NCBI GenBank assembly: GCA_025058985.1
Contig: JANXEB010000016.1
Coordinates: 1-6,811 of the forward strand
DNA length: 6,811 nucleotides
Direction of reading: 5' to 3'
Source of the DNA: Candidatus Aenigmatarchaeota archaeon
Lineage (GTDB): Archaea; Aenigmatarchaeota; Aenigmatarchaeia; CG10238-14; SpSt-28
Each line of letters opens with the position of its first letter. Within the stretch, counting starts at the first letter, position 1. Shown here piece by piece: positions 1 through 5,653 of this stretch. The translations under genes and the position numbers were made by a program. The notes below the pieces were generated by a model that ran no database searches, was not told where the DNA came from, and was given only the letters and a program-made list of their open reading frames with translations.

Positions 1-231
1 AGAGTAGAAACCTTAACTAGTTACAAAGATAGTGAAAAAATAATAGAGTATGTTAGAAATAACAAATTAGTTTTAGTTAGAATTACCGATATTAAAAAAA
101 TGAATGAAACTGAGTTGAAAAAATCAGTAGAGAAAATGAAAAAATTTATAGAAAGTGTAGAAGGAGAAATTGTTGGTATAGGTGATGATCTATTGATAGT
201 TGCTCCAAAAATAGTAAAAATACTTAGATGA
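1..231 (+). CDS. sepF: Archaeal SepF-like cell division protein (3' part only)
   Basis: The reading frame is open from base 1 to a TGA at 229-231 and gives the last 76 residues; the start lies left of the window. The fragment matches the SepF (DUF552) core: an alpha/beta fold with a hydrophobic strand LVLVRITDI (about visible residues 23-31), a lysine-rich helix (about 36-52), and the closing pattern EGEIVGIGDDLLIVAP (54-69). In archaea SepF is known to dimerise, bind the C-terminal tail of FtsZ and tether the Z-ring to the membrane through an N-terminal amphipathic helix; that helix would be in the missing part. The stop overlaps the next start codon (ATGA), so translation is probably coupled to the KaiC-like gene. 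ftsZ lies 4.2 kb downstream, which supports the assignment. It was recognised from sequence pattern only; the family call is fairly secure. Confidence 0.8.
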   Translation, partial: RVETLTSYKDSEKIIEYVRNNKLVLVRITDIKKMNETELKKSVEKMKKFIESVEGEIVGIGDDLLIVAPKIVKILR

Positions 232-911
232 GAACAATAAAGAGAGTAAGCCTAGGAATAAAAGGTTTAGACAAGTTAATTGAAGGCGGCGTGCCGGAAG
301 GCTCTACTATTTTATTAACTGGTTCGCCAGGAACTGGAAAAACTATTTTTTCTATTCAATTCTTAGTACATGGTGCTATGAACAAAGAAAATGGTTTATA
401 TATATCGATGGAAGAAGATGTAAACAGGTTAAAACACTATTTAGAAGCAACTTTTGCTTGGCCTCTTGAAAAACTCGAAGAAGAAAAAAAACTACTTCTT
501 TTAAGAACTGAGTTTTTTGATTATGAAAAATTTAAGCTAATGCTAGAAACTAACGTAGAAAAAATAGAAGCAAAAAGATTAGTAATAGATCCAATAACAA
601 CTTTGAGTTTATTCTTCGAGAGACCATTGGATATAAGAAGAAGTCTGTTAGATTTAGATAGACTACTAAAAAAACTTGGTTGTACAACTTTACTAACATG
701 CGAAGTTCCAGAAGGTTCTTCCTCCATTTCTTCTTTCGGTATTGAGGAATTTACATCTGATGGAATAATAATTTTAAAGTACTATGTAGGCAATTTACCT
801 AGAAGTTTAGTAATAAGAAAAATGAGAGCTACTGAACATAGTAGTGATGAAGTTCCTTTCGAAATAAAAAGAAATGTTGGTATAATTGTGAAAAATGTTA
901 CTAAAAGTTAA
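228..911 (+). CDS. Single-domain KaiC-like RecA-superfamily ATPase
   Basis: This 227-residue protein has one KaiC/RecA-type ATPase domain. It opens with the typical GIKGLDKLIEGGVPEGS lead-in (10-26), followed by the Walker A P-loop GSPGTGKT (32-39, Lys38), a GLYISMEED segment carrying the paired glutamates Glu62-Glu63 that act as catalytic carboxylates in KaiC relatives, and a Walker B strand RLVIDPITTL (117-126, Asp121). The C-terminal SLVIRKMRATEHSSDEVPFEI segment (about 193-213) resembles the KaiC motif near the subunit interface. It has half the length of cyanobacterial KaiC (two domains), as is usual for archaeal paralogues, which are generally uncharacterised signalling or regulatory ATPases. 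The ATG sits inside the sepF stop (ATGA) with no visible Shine-Dalgarno. The C-terminus overlaps the AMP phosphorylase gene by 17 nt. A circadian role is not implied; the cellular function is unknown. Confidence 0.85.
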   Translation: MRTIKRVSLGIKGLDKLIEGGVPEGSTILLTGSPGTGKTIFSIQFLVHGAMNKENGLYISMEEDVNRLKHYLEATFAWPLEKLEEEKKLLLLRTEFFDYEKFKLMLETNVEKIEAKRLVIDPITTLSLFFERPLDIRRSLLDLDRLLKKLGCTTLLTCEVPEGSSSISSFGIEEFTSDGIIILKYYVGNLPRSLVIRKMRATEHSSDEVPFEIKRNVGIIVKNVTKS

Positions 912-2433
912 AATTCTTGACATTTTTAGTGGTAAACCTATCGTAGTTTTAAATAAAAAAAACTTTGAAGAACTTGAAATAATTGGAAATAGAATAAAGA
1001 TAGTCTATAAGAACCATGAAATAATAGCTTCAGTAAACATTAGCGAATCTCTTATCGAAAAAGGAGAAATTGGCGTTTATAGAGATGTTGCTCAAAACTA
1101 TTCAATAAAAAATGGAGAATTGGTCGAAGTTGTCGAAAGTGGAATACCAGAATCACTTACTGCAATAAAGAATAAAATAGCTGGAAGAAGGTTAGACTAC
1201 AAAGAAATATATTCTATAATAAAAGATGTTGTTTCTGGTAACTTGAGCGATATTGAAATAACAGCTCTAATTGTTGCTTTAAACTCTTTTGGAATGACTA
1301 TAGACGAGGCTGCCAACTTTGCTAGAGCCATGGTAGAGACAGGAAGAACTTTAAAATTAGATAGCAAAATAATTTTAGACAAACATTCCGTAGGAGGACT
1401 TAGTGGCGATAAAACAAGTTTAATATTAGTTCCACTTATCGCATCTCTAGGCTATAAAATTCCAAAAACTTCGTCCAGAGCAATTACTAGCGCCGCAGGT
1501 ACAGCAGATAAAGCTTCTGTTTTAATGAACGTCAATCTAACAATAGAAGAAATGGAGGAAGTTGTTAAAAAAACAAATGGTTGTTTAGTTTGGGGAGGGA
1601 CTCTACATTTAGCACCTGCTGATGATGTTTTTATTAGGTACGAATATGTTATTGGTTTAGATCCATTTTTATTACCATCAATAATGGCCAAGAAAAAAGC
1701 AGTTGGAGCAACTCATGTTGTGATAGATATTCCGACAGGCAGAGGTGTAAAAGTTAAAAGTATTGGAGATGCTGAAATTTTGGCAAAGGACTTTTTAGAA
1801 ATTTCGAAGCTTTTGGGTATAAAAGTTAATATCTGCGTAACGCAGGGTATTCAGCCAATTGGTTACACAATAGGACCTGCATTAGAAGCAAAAGAAGCTT
1901 TGGAATTTCTCATGAGAAAAAAAGATGTAAGAGATTTGAAAAACAAAACTATCAACATAGCTAACGCTCTTCTTAATTTAGTTAAACGTGGAAATTATTT
2001 CAGGGCTGTTGAAAATGCTCTGAATAGTAATAAAGCCGAGAGAAAAATGAGAGAAATAATAGAAGCGCAAGGTGGTAATAAAAACATTAAACCAAGCGAC
2101 ATAGAGATTGCTAAATATTACGAAGATTTTGTATCTGAAAAAGACGGCTTCGTTTTATGGATAGATAGTGGTTCTTTAAATCAAGTTGCTAGAATATTAG
2201 GCTGTCCTAAAGATTTGAGTGCAGGTATAGTATTATACAAAAAAATTGGTGATAAAGTAAAAATCGGCGATAAAATTTTAAGATTATATTCTAACTCAGA
2301 AAATAGAATAGATCTGGCACTTAAGGTAGTTAAAGAAAATGGAAGCATTGGTATAGGTAAAGAATATGATATGTTGATAAAAATCTTGAGAGAGGCAAAA
2401 ATGCCTAAAAAATATTTTATCCTAGAAAGATAA
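895..2433 (+). CDS. deoA: AMP phosphorylase (archaeal thymidine-phosphorylase-like)
   Basis: The 512-residue product has the length (about 500) and architecture of archaeal AMP phosphorylase, which converts AMP (also CMP, UMP) plus phosphate to the base and ribose-1,5-bisphosphate, the first step of the archaeal NMP degradation pathway. Residues 1 to about 84 are the extra N-terminal domain (opening MLLKVKILDI, SGKPIVVLN), which in the Thermococcus enzyme supports multimer assembly. The helical and phosphate-binding core follows, with KHSVGGLSGDKTS (163-175) and the family signature SSRAITSAAGTAD (193-205), then a pyrimidine-phosphorylase-like C-terminal domain with GFVLWIDSG (418-426) and a GDKVKIGDKIL turn (452-462). 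After the signature it reads KASVL, where relatives I recall have xMExL. The start is well supported by the N-terminal match. The gene overlaps the kaiC-like gene by 17 nt. Ribose-1,5-bisphosphate isomerase and type III RuBisCO, the usual partners, are not in this window. Confidence 0.92.
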   Translation: MLLKVKILDIFSGKPIVVLNKKNFEELEIIGNRIKIVYKNHEIIASVNISESLIEKGEIGVYRDVAQNYSIKNGELVEVVESGIPESLTAIKNKIAGRRLDYKEIYSIIKDVVSGNLSDIEITALIVALNSFGMTIDEAANFARAMVETGRTLKLDSKIILDKHSVGGLSGDKTSLILVPLIASLGYKIPKTSSRAITSAAGTADKASVLMNVNLTIEEMEEVVKKTNGCLVWGGTLHLAPADDVFIRYEYVIGLDPFLLPSIMAKKKAVGATHVVIDIPTGRGVKVKSIGDAEILAKDFLEISKLLGIKVNICVTQGIQPIGYTIGPALEAKEALEFLMRKKDVRDLKNKTINIANALLNLVKRGNYFRAVENALNSNKAERKMREIIEAQGGNKNIKPSDIEIAKYYEDFVSEKDGFVLWIDSGSLNQVARILGCPKDLSAGIVLYKKIGDKVKIGDKILRLYSNSENRIDLALKVVKENGSIGIGKEYDMLIKILREAKMPKKYFILER

Positions 2434-2436
2434 AGA

Positions 2437-2444
2437 TTTAAATA
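2437..2444 (+). promoter_or_regulatory. TATA box for the glucan phosphorylase gene
   Basis: TTTAAATA lies in the 30-nt gap after the AMP phosphorylase stop, preceded by a purine-rich BRE-like AAAGA. Its centre is about 24 bp before the ATG at 2464, the usual archaeal TATA-to-start-site distance, so the mRNA would begin at or a few bases before the start codon and be leaderless. The T6 run at 2445-2450 just after it could also help end the upstream transcript. Confidence 0.65.
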
Positions 2445-2463
2445 TTTTTTCTTAAAAGATTTT

Positions 2464-4029
2464 ATGGACAAACCTTTTTGTTTAAATCTTTCAATGGAGA
2501 ATAGTCTTTCCAAATCTTCCGGAAAAGGTGGATTGGGTAGCTTAATGGCGTGTCTTTTTCATCAAGCCTATGAAGAAGATTATCCTTTAATTTTAGTCTC
2601 GCTACTCTATCCTTATAAATCTAAACAAAAAAAAATTGACAACATAATAGAAACTACTAGTACAATTGCAGAAAACAATCTAGAAGATTTTGGAATAGAG
2701 ATTGTTGTTAGATCTAACTGGTACGACACTAAATTAAGAGTCTTCAAATATCCATTAAGCAACAAAGCAATAGCCTTTTTTTTATACCTCGGTTTAGAAA
2801 AGAACGAGGAATGGTTAAAGAGACTAGAGGTTTATGGTGAACATGACGAAGGACAAGTTTTACTAACACGTTACCTATTAGCCGAGGGTGCAATAGAGCT
2901 TATGAAAAAACTGGAGCTAGATTTTGACGTTCTACATCTACAAGAAAGCGACACAGCACTTGCTATCAAACCAGCGTTGTCATACAATAAAAACACAAAA
3001 ATAATTTATACAATTCATACACCAATGTCACATGGTCACAAATCATTTTCAATAGAAAAAATAATAAGTCTATATGGAAACATACCAAAAGAGTTTGAAC
3101 CAGGTATAAAAAATGGTAGACTATATTTAACCGATTTGGCTTCTCACTATGCGTGCAAAATTTTTACTGTTTCTAAAATACAGGTAGATATAGAAAAAAA
3201 TAGACAACCTATTCATAGTGAGAAAATTTCTTCTATTTCGAATGCCGTACATAAAAGATGGATAAATGAACATTTGAAAAAACTTTTTGACAATGAATTA
3301 TCAGGTTGGAGACAAAACATTTATAAACTCAGAGAAGCTTCTAAGATTGAAGATTATAAAATAGAAGAGGTACTTAAAAAAACTAGAGAGGATCTTGTTA
3401 GAAAATTCGAATCTTGGTATAGAGAGGGAGAAGTTCTTTCTAACTTTTCTTCAATTCCAAAAAACGTTAAAATTTTTACTTTTGCTAAAAGAATAGTTCC
3501 ATACAAAAGACCGTTGGAATTCTTAAAAATTATCGAAAAATATGGAAGCAACAATTCAGTTTACATATTTTCTGGAGTTTTATGTGCAATGGAAGAGTAT
3601 GAAAGAGAATTCTTGAAAACATTTGCTAAGGTGTTAGAAGAAAAGAAAATTGCTTTTGTATTGAATTTTAATGAGGAAAAAGCATACTATCTTGTTTCTG
3701 GTTCAGACTTTTGGGTAAACATACCAATCTCTTGGATGGAAGCAAGTGGAACTAGCCATATGAAAGCATCAGTTAATGGAAGAATTACTATTTCTACACC
3801 ATTTGGAACTGTTATAGAGTACGTTAAACACGGTTATAATGGAATTTTGGTGGACAATAACTTAACAGACTTAGCAGAAAAATTGAGCTTCTGTGAAAGT
3901 TTAACTCCAAAAGAATATATTTTGTTTTCTAAAAATTGCATCTCTTCCTCACCATATATACTAATGGAAAGAATGTTTGGAGAGTATAAGGAACAATATA
4001 TAAAAGCTTGGAAAGAGAAAGGCTTGTAA
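2464..4029 (+). CDS. glgP: Short alpha-glucan phosphorylase (GT35, PLP-dependent)
   Basis: This 521-residue protein should release glucose-1-phosphate from glycogen or other alpha-1,4-glucans using inorganic phosphate. The N-terminus shows the glycine loop SSGKGGLGSLMACLFHQA (18-35). DVLHLQESDTA (155-165) and YTIHTPMSHGHKSF (182-195) match the HLNEGH and THTP regions of the family; His185 corresponds to the active-site His. The phosphate site FAKRIVPYKRP (340-350) keeps Arg343 and Lys348. The phosphorylase signature MEASGTSHMKASVNG (425-439) contains Glu426 and the PLP-binding Lys434; this Lys argues against a GT5 starch synthase. The signature deviates by one residue (Val for Leu/Met before Asn). 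The chain is shorter than animal and E. coli phosphorylases (about 800) and at the low end for the short prokaryotic type, with a charged segment at 265-330. The gene has its own TATA box and probably lacks a leader. It ends 25 nt from the 3' end of the convergent tRNA gene. Confidence 0.82.
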   Translation: MDKPFCLNLSMENSLSKSSGKGGLGSLMACLFHQAYEEDYPLILVSLLYPYKSKQKKIDNIIETTSTIAENNLEDFGIEIVVRSNWYDTKLRVFKYPLSNKAIAFFLYLGLEKNEEWLKRLEVYGEHDEGQVLLTRYLLAEGAIELMKKLELDFDVLHLQESDTALAIKPALSYNKNTKIIYTIHTPMSHGHKSFSIEKIISLYGNIPKEFEPGIKNGRLYLTDLASHYACKIFTVSKIQVDIEKNRQPIHSEKISSISNAVHKRWINEHLKKLFDNELSGWRQNIYKLREASKIEDYKIEEVLKKTREDLVRKFESWYREGEVLSNFSSIPKNVKIFTFAKRIVPYKRPLEFLKIIEKYGSNNSVYIFSGVLCAMEEYEREFLKTFAKVLEEKKIAFVLNFNEEKAYYLVSGSDFWVNIPISWMEASGTSHMKASVNGRITISTPFGTVIEYVKHGYNGILVDNNLTDLAEKLSFCESLTPKEYILFSKNCISSSPYILMERMFGEYKEQYIKAWKEKGL

Positions 4030-4054
4030 AGTTTAGAATTAATCTTTCATTCCT

Positions 4055-4138
4055 CGCCCGGGCAGGGATTTGAACCCTGGCGGAGCAAAGCTCCACACGC
4101 TCTCCAGGCGTGCGCCTTGACCACTCGGCCACCCGGGC
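4055..4138 (-). tRNA. tRNA-Ser (anticodon GGA)
   Basis: On the minus strand the sequence folds into a complete class II tRNA. The acceptor stem is GCCCGGG (4138-4132) with CCCGGGC (4062-4056), all G-C. The D stem is GCC/GGC with loop GAGUGGUCAA. The anticodon stem CACGC/GCGUG encloses the loop CUGGAGA, placing anticodon GGA at 4105-4103 (reads UCC and UCU). A long variable arm GGAGC-UUU-GCUCC (4094-4082) marks it as serine or leucine type, and the anticodon decides serine. The T arm is CAGGG-UUCAAAU-CCCUG (4079-4063). The discriminator is G, as in serine tRNAs. The 3' CCA is not encoded (AGGA follows), so CCA must be added by an enzyme. No intron is seen. The nearly all-GC stems in an AT-rich region suggest high-temperature growth. 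Confidence 0.97.
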
Positions 4139-4162
4139 TGATAAATTATTCTTCTTTTTTCG

Positions 4163-4175
4163 ATTTTTATTTTCA
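4163..4175 (-). promoter_or_regulatory. Possible TATA box for tRNA-Ser
   Basis: Read on the minus strand this stretch is AAAATAAAAATC-like, centred roughly 25-30 bp before the mature 5' end of the tRNA at 4138. The position suits an archaeal TATA box for a short-leader tRNA, but the sequence is a weak match in an already AT-rich gap, so the call rests mainly on spacing. Confidence 0.35.
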
Positions 4176-4200
4176 AAAAACCTAGATAAAAATTAGTTCA

Positions 4201-4220
4201 TTGATTCCTCAGAAAATCAA
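4201..4220. repeat. Inverted repeat TTGATT-N8-AATCAA
   Basis: Two perfect 6-bp arms (4201-4206 and 4215-4220) flank an 8-nt spacer. The outer bases (CAT before, ATG after) extend the symmetry if one base is allowed as a bulge. It lies a few bases before the TATA-like CTTATTTAAA, where an activator could bind, but arms this short can arise by chance in AT-rich DNA. Confidence 0.35.
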
Positions 4221-4258
4221 ATGCTTATTTAAAAACTATATTTTTTACAATACAAAAA

Positions 4259-4270
4259 TATTTAAATAAT
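4259..4270 (+). promoter_or_regulatory. TATA-like box upstream of the GC-rich island
   Basis: TATTTAAATAAT is centred about 25 bp before the GGGG at 4288-4291, where the base composition changes sharply from AT-rich to GC-richer. The spacing is that of an archaeal box A and its start site, so transcription may begin at the edge of the island, giving either a small RNA or a long ftsZ leader. Confidence 0.45.
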
Positions 4271-4287
4271 TAGAATAAGATATAATT

Positions 4288-4344
4288 GGGGTAAAAGCGA
4301 TTGACACGCTCGGGTTCAAGTTGATTGTTGAAACAAGGCTTACA
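4288..4344 (+). ncRNA. Candidate small RNA or structured ftsZ leader
   Basis: These roughly 57 nt are about 45% GC by count, against very AT-rich flanks, and a TATA-like box lies at the right distance upstream. Short complementary arms are visible: AGCG (4296-4299) with CGCT (4307-4310), TTCAA (4315-4319) with TTGAA (4328-4332), and an outer AAGC (4295-4298) with GCTT (4338-4341) that competes with the first. ACA follows the outer arm at 4342-4344, as in H/ACA guide RNAs, but the pocket spacing does not fit that class. There is no clear C or D box and no tRNA-like fold. The class is unknown; a structured 5' leader of ftsZ is equally possible. Confidence 0.3.
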
Positions 4345-4360
4345 AATAAGTATACGCATA

Positions 4361-4370
4361 ATTAAATAAA
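4361..4370 (+). promoter_or_regulatory. TATA box proximal to ftsZ
   Basis: ATTAAATAAA is centred about 32 bp before the ftsZ ATG at 4397. With the usual distance to the start site, transcription would begin around 4391 and leave a leader of only a few bases. No Shine-Dalgarno sequence is present between it and the start codon, which agrees with near-leaderless initiation. Confidence 0.5.
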
Positions 4371-4396
4371 TAGATTTCGATACTTTAAAATATACA

Positions 4397-5548
4397 ATGG
4401 AGAGTATAGTTCGAAGCGCTTTGAATCGATCAAAAGGATATAGAGAGGAAAGAATAGAGGACAGATTTAAACTAACTAGTGGAATAACTAAAAGTAATGT
4501 AGATTACTTTAAACTAGTAGAAGAAGAACTTGGAGTAGCTATTAAAAAAGCAAAAATTGTTGTTGTTGGGTGTGGTGGTGCTGGTTGCAACACTATATCA
4601 AGACTAACAGAAATGGGTGTAGAAGGCGCAACAACTTTAGCTTTAAATACCGATGCAAAACACTTAGCTATAGTAAAAGCAAACAAAAAAATACTGATTG
4701 GAAAAGAATTAACAAAAGGTTTGGGAGCAGGTGGCTATCCGGAAATTGGAAGAAAAGCAGCTGAAGAAAGTAGAAATGAAATTAAAGAAGCATTAGAGGG
4801 GGCTGATTTAGTTTTTGCAATAGCCGGATTAGGAAAAGGTACGGGAACTGGTAGTATTCCTTTAGTTTGTGAATTAGCTAAATCAACTGGTGCAATGGTT
4901 ATTGGAGTTGTTACAATGCCATTTAAAATAGAAGGTGCTAGAGTTTCGAAAGCAGAGGAAGCTTTAGCTAATTTGAGGAATGTTACCGATACAACAATTG
5001 TTATTGAAAATGACAAACTTTCTAAATATGCTGGTAATTTATCTTTACAACAAGCTTTTGCTGTTGCAGATGAATTGATTGCAAGCATGGTTAAAGGAAT
5101 TACCGAAACAATAACACTACCTAGCTTAGTTAATTTAGATTTTGCAGATGTTAGAGCAGTTATGAGAAGTGGTGGAGTAGCTGCGATGGGTGTTGCTGAA
5201 AGTTCAACAAGTGATAGAGCAAAAGATGCAATTACAAAAGCATTAGAAAATCCTTTGTTAGAAGTAGATTATACTGGAGCAACGGGAGCATTAATACATA
5301 TAACAGGTGGCCCAGATTTGAGATTAGATGAAGTAACATCAATTGGAGAAATAGTTTCACAATACTTAGATCCAAGTGCCCATGTGTTTTGGGGAGCAAG
5401 AGTTTTACCAGAATTTGAAGGAAAAATACAAGTTATTTCAATAATTACTGGAGTGAAATCTCCATATATACTAGGACCAACTAGTGTTTTTGAAAGACCA
5501 TTAAGTAGAGAAATTAACGAGAGTCTAGGAATTGAAGTGTTAAGATAG
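4397..5548 (+). CDS. ftsZ: Cell division GTPase FtsZ
   Basis: This 383-residue protein is the tubulin-like GTPase that polymerises into the division ring. The opening MESIVRSALNRS is a typical archaeal FtsZ start, and about 50 residues precede the GTPase core. Nucleotide-binding loops follow in order: VVVGCGGAGCNT (55-66), NTDAKHL (84-90), GLGAGGYPEIG (108-118), and the tubulin signature GLGKGTGTGS (144-153). The T7 synergy loop NLDFADVRAVM (246-256) keeps Asn246, Asp248 and Asp251 needed for GTP hydrolysis between subunits. After the core comes a short linker and the tail ESLGIEVLR, the probable SepF-binding peptide. Three changes stand out: Lys147 replaces a glycine of GGGTGTG, Tyr114 replaces the usual Asn of GGNP, and Cys64 replaces Asn in GAGNN. 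The frame is intact. A 20-codon ORF and an oligo-T terminator follow. The family call is certain. Confidence 0.97.
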   Translation: MESIVRSALNRSKGYREERIEDRFKLTSGITKSNVDYFKLVEEELGVAIKKAKIVVVGCGGAGCNTISRLTEMGVEGATTLALNTDAKHLAIVKANKKILIGKELTKGLGAGGYPEIGRKAAEESRNEIKEALEGADLVFAIAGLGKGTGTGSIPLVCELAKSTGAMVIGVVTMPFKIEGARVSKAEEALANLRNVTDTTIVIENDKLSKYAGNLSLQQAFAVADELIASMVKGITETITLPSLVNLDFADVRAVMRSGGVAAMGVAESSTSDRAKDAITKALENPLLEVDYTGATGALIHITGGPDLRLDEVTSIGEIVSQYLDPSAHVFWGARVLPEFEGKIQVISIITGVKSPYILGPTSVFERPLSREINESLGIEVLR

Positions 5549-5549
5549 A

Positions 5550-5612
5550 ATGATAGAAGAAGTTGATGAAAAAGATGAACTAGTTGGCTTAGAAGATATA
5601 GAAATATACTAA
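5550..5612 (+). CDS. Possible 20-aa acidic mini-ORF directly after ftsZ
   Basis: An ATG one base after the ftsZ stop begins a 20-codon frame ending in TAA at 5610-5612. The peptide starts MIEEVDEKDEL and ends EDIEIY; 9 of 20 residues are acidic and only one is basic. It lies before the oligo-T terminator, so it would be on the ftsZ mRNA. It is in the +1 frame relative to ftsZ and that frame is open back to 5544, so a +1 slip at the AGA-TAG end of ftsZ would append it to FtsZ as an acidic tail. It may equally be non-coding 3' UTR. I recognise no family, and nothing proves translation. Confidence 0.3.
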   Translation: MIEEVDEKDELVGLEDIEIY

Positions 5613-5616
5613 CTAC

Positions 5617-5637
5617 TTTTTTTCTTTTTATTTTTTT
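5617..5637 (+). terminator. Oligo-T terminator after ftsZ
   Basis: A run of T7-C-T5-A-T7 follows the ftsZ region. Archaeal RNA polymerase terminates at such U-rich tracts without needing a hairpin. The right half (TTTTTATTTT, centred about 24 bp before the cmk ATG) may also serve as a poor TATA element for cmk, because no better box is present in the gap. Confidence 0.75.
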
Positions 5638-5650
5638 AATAATTATTAAA
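5635..5650. repeat. 16-bp perfect palindrome before cmk
   Basis: TTTAATAATTATTAAA is perfectly self-complementary and ends three bases before the cmk start codon. It could be an operator over the transcription start, but an all-AT palindrome of this size is expected a few times by chance in a window of this composition. Confidence 0.3.
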
Positions 5651-5653
5651 GTT

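Larger units (their letters stand above)
4139..4396. other. Divergent intergenic control region between tRNA-Ser and ftsZ
   Basis: This 258-nt gap, the largest in the window, separates the divergent tRNA-Ser and ftsZ genes and has no convincing ORF. From left to right it holds a T-rich tract with the likely tRNA promoter, a six-base inverted repeat TTGATT/AATCAA (4201-4220), a TATA-like CTTATTTAAA (4224-4233), a second TATA-like TATTTAAATAAT (4259-4270), a GC-rich island (about 4288-4344), and a third TATA-like ATTAAATAAA (4361-4370) close to ftsZ. Several promoters in series would be reasonable for a dose-sensitive division gene, but transcription has not been observed here. Confidence 0.6.

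Noticed and set aside
228..911. Possible circadian KaiC or DNA-repair RadA
   Set aside because: There is only one KaiC domain and no KaiA/KaiB neighbours; the N-terminal helix-hairpin-helix domain of RadA is missing.
2181..2513. 110-codon minus-strand frame across the AMP phosphorylase end and glucan phosphorylase start
   Set aside because: It is antisense to two recognised genes and their promoter, with no family resemblance.
2464..4029. GT5 glycogen/starch synthase as the identity of the 521-residue enzyme
   Set aside because: The EASGTSxMK motif with the PLP lysine, and the KR...YKR phosphate site, are those of phosphorylases.
4312..4320. GGGTTCAAG resembles a tRNA T-loop, suggesting a split-tRNA half
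   Set aside because: The flanking bases do not form the five-pair T stem and no acceptor or anticodon arm can be drawn.
4298..4330. Two GATTG repeats resembling C and C' boxes of a C/D guide RNA
   Set aside because: Neither matches RUGAUGA well and no CUGA D box is present nearby.
4735..5088. 117-codon open frame on the minus strand inside ftsZ
   Set aside because: It is a complement of conserved FtsZ coding sequence with no recognisable motifs, start signal or gap of its own.
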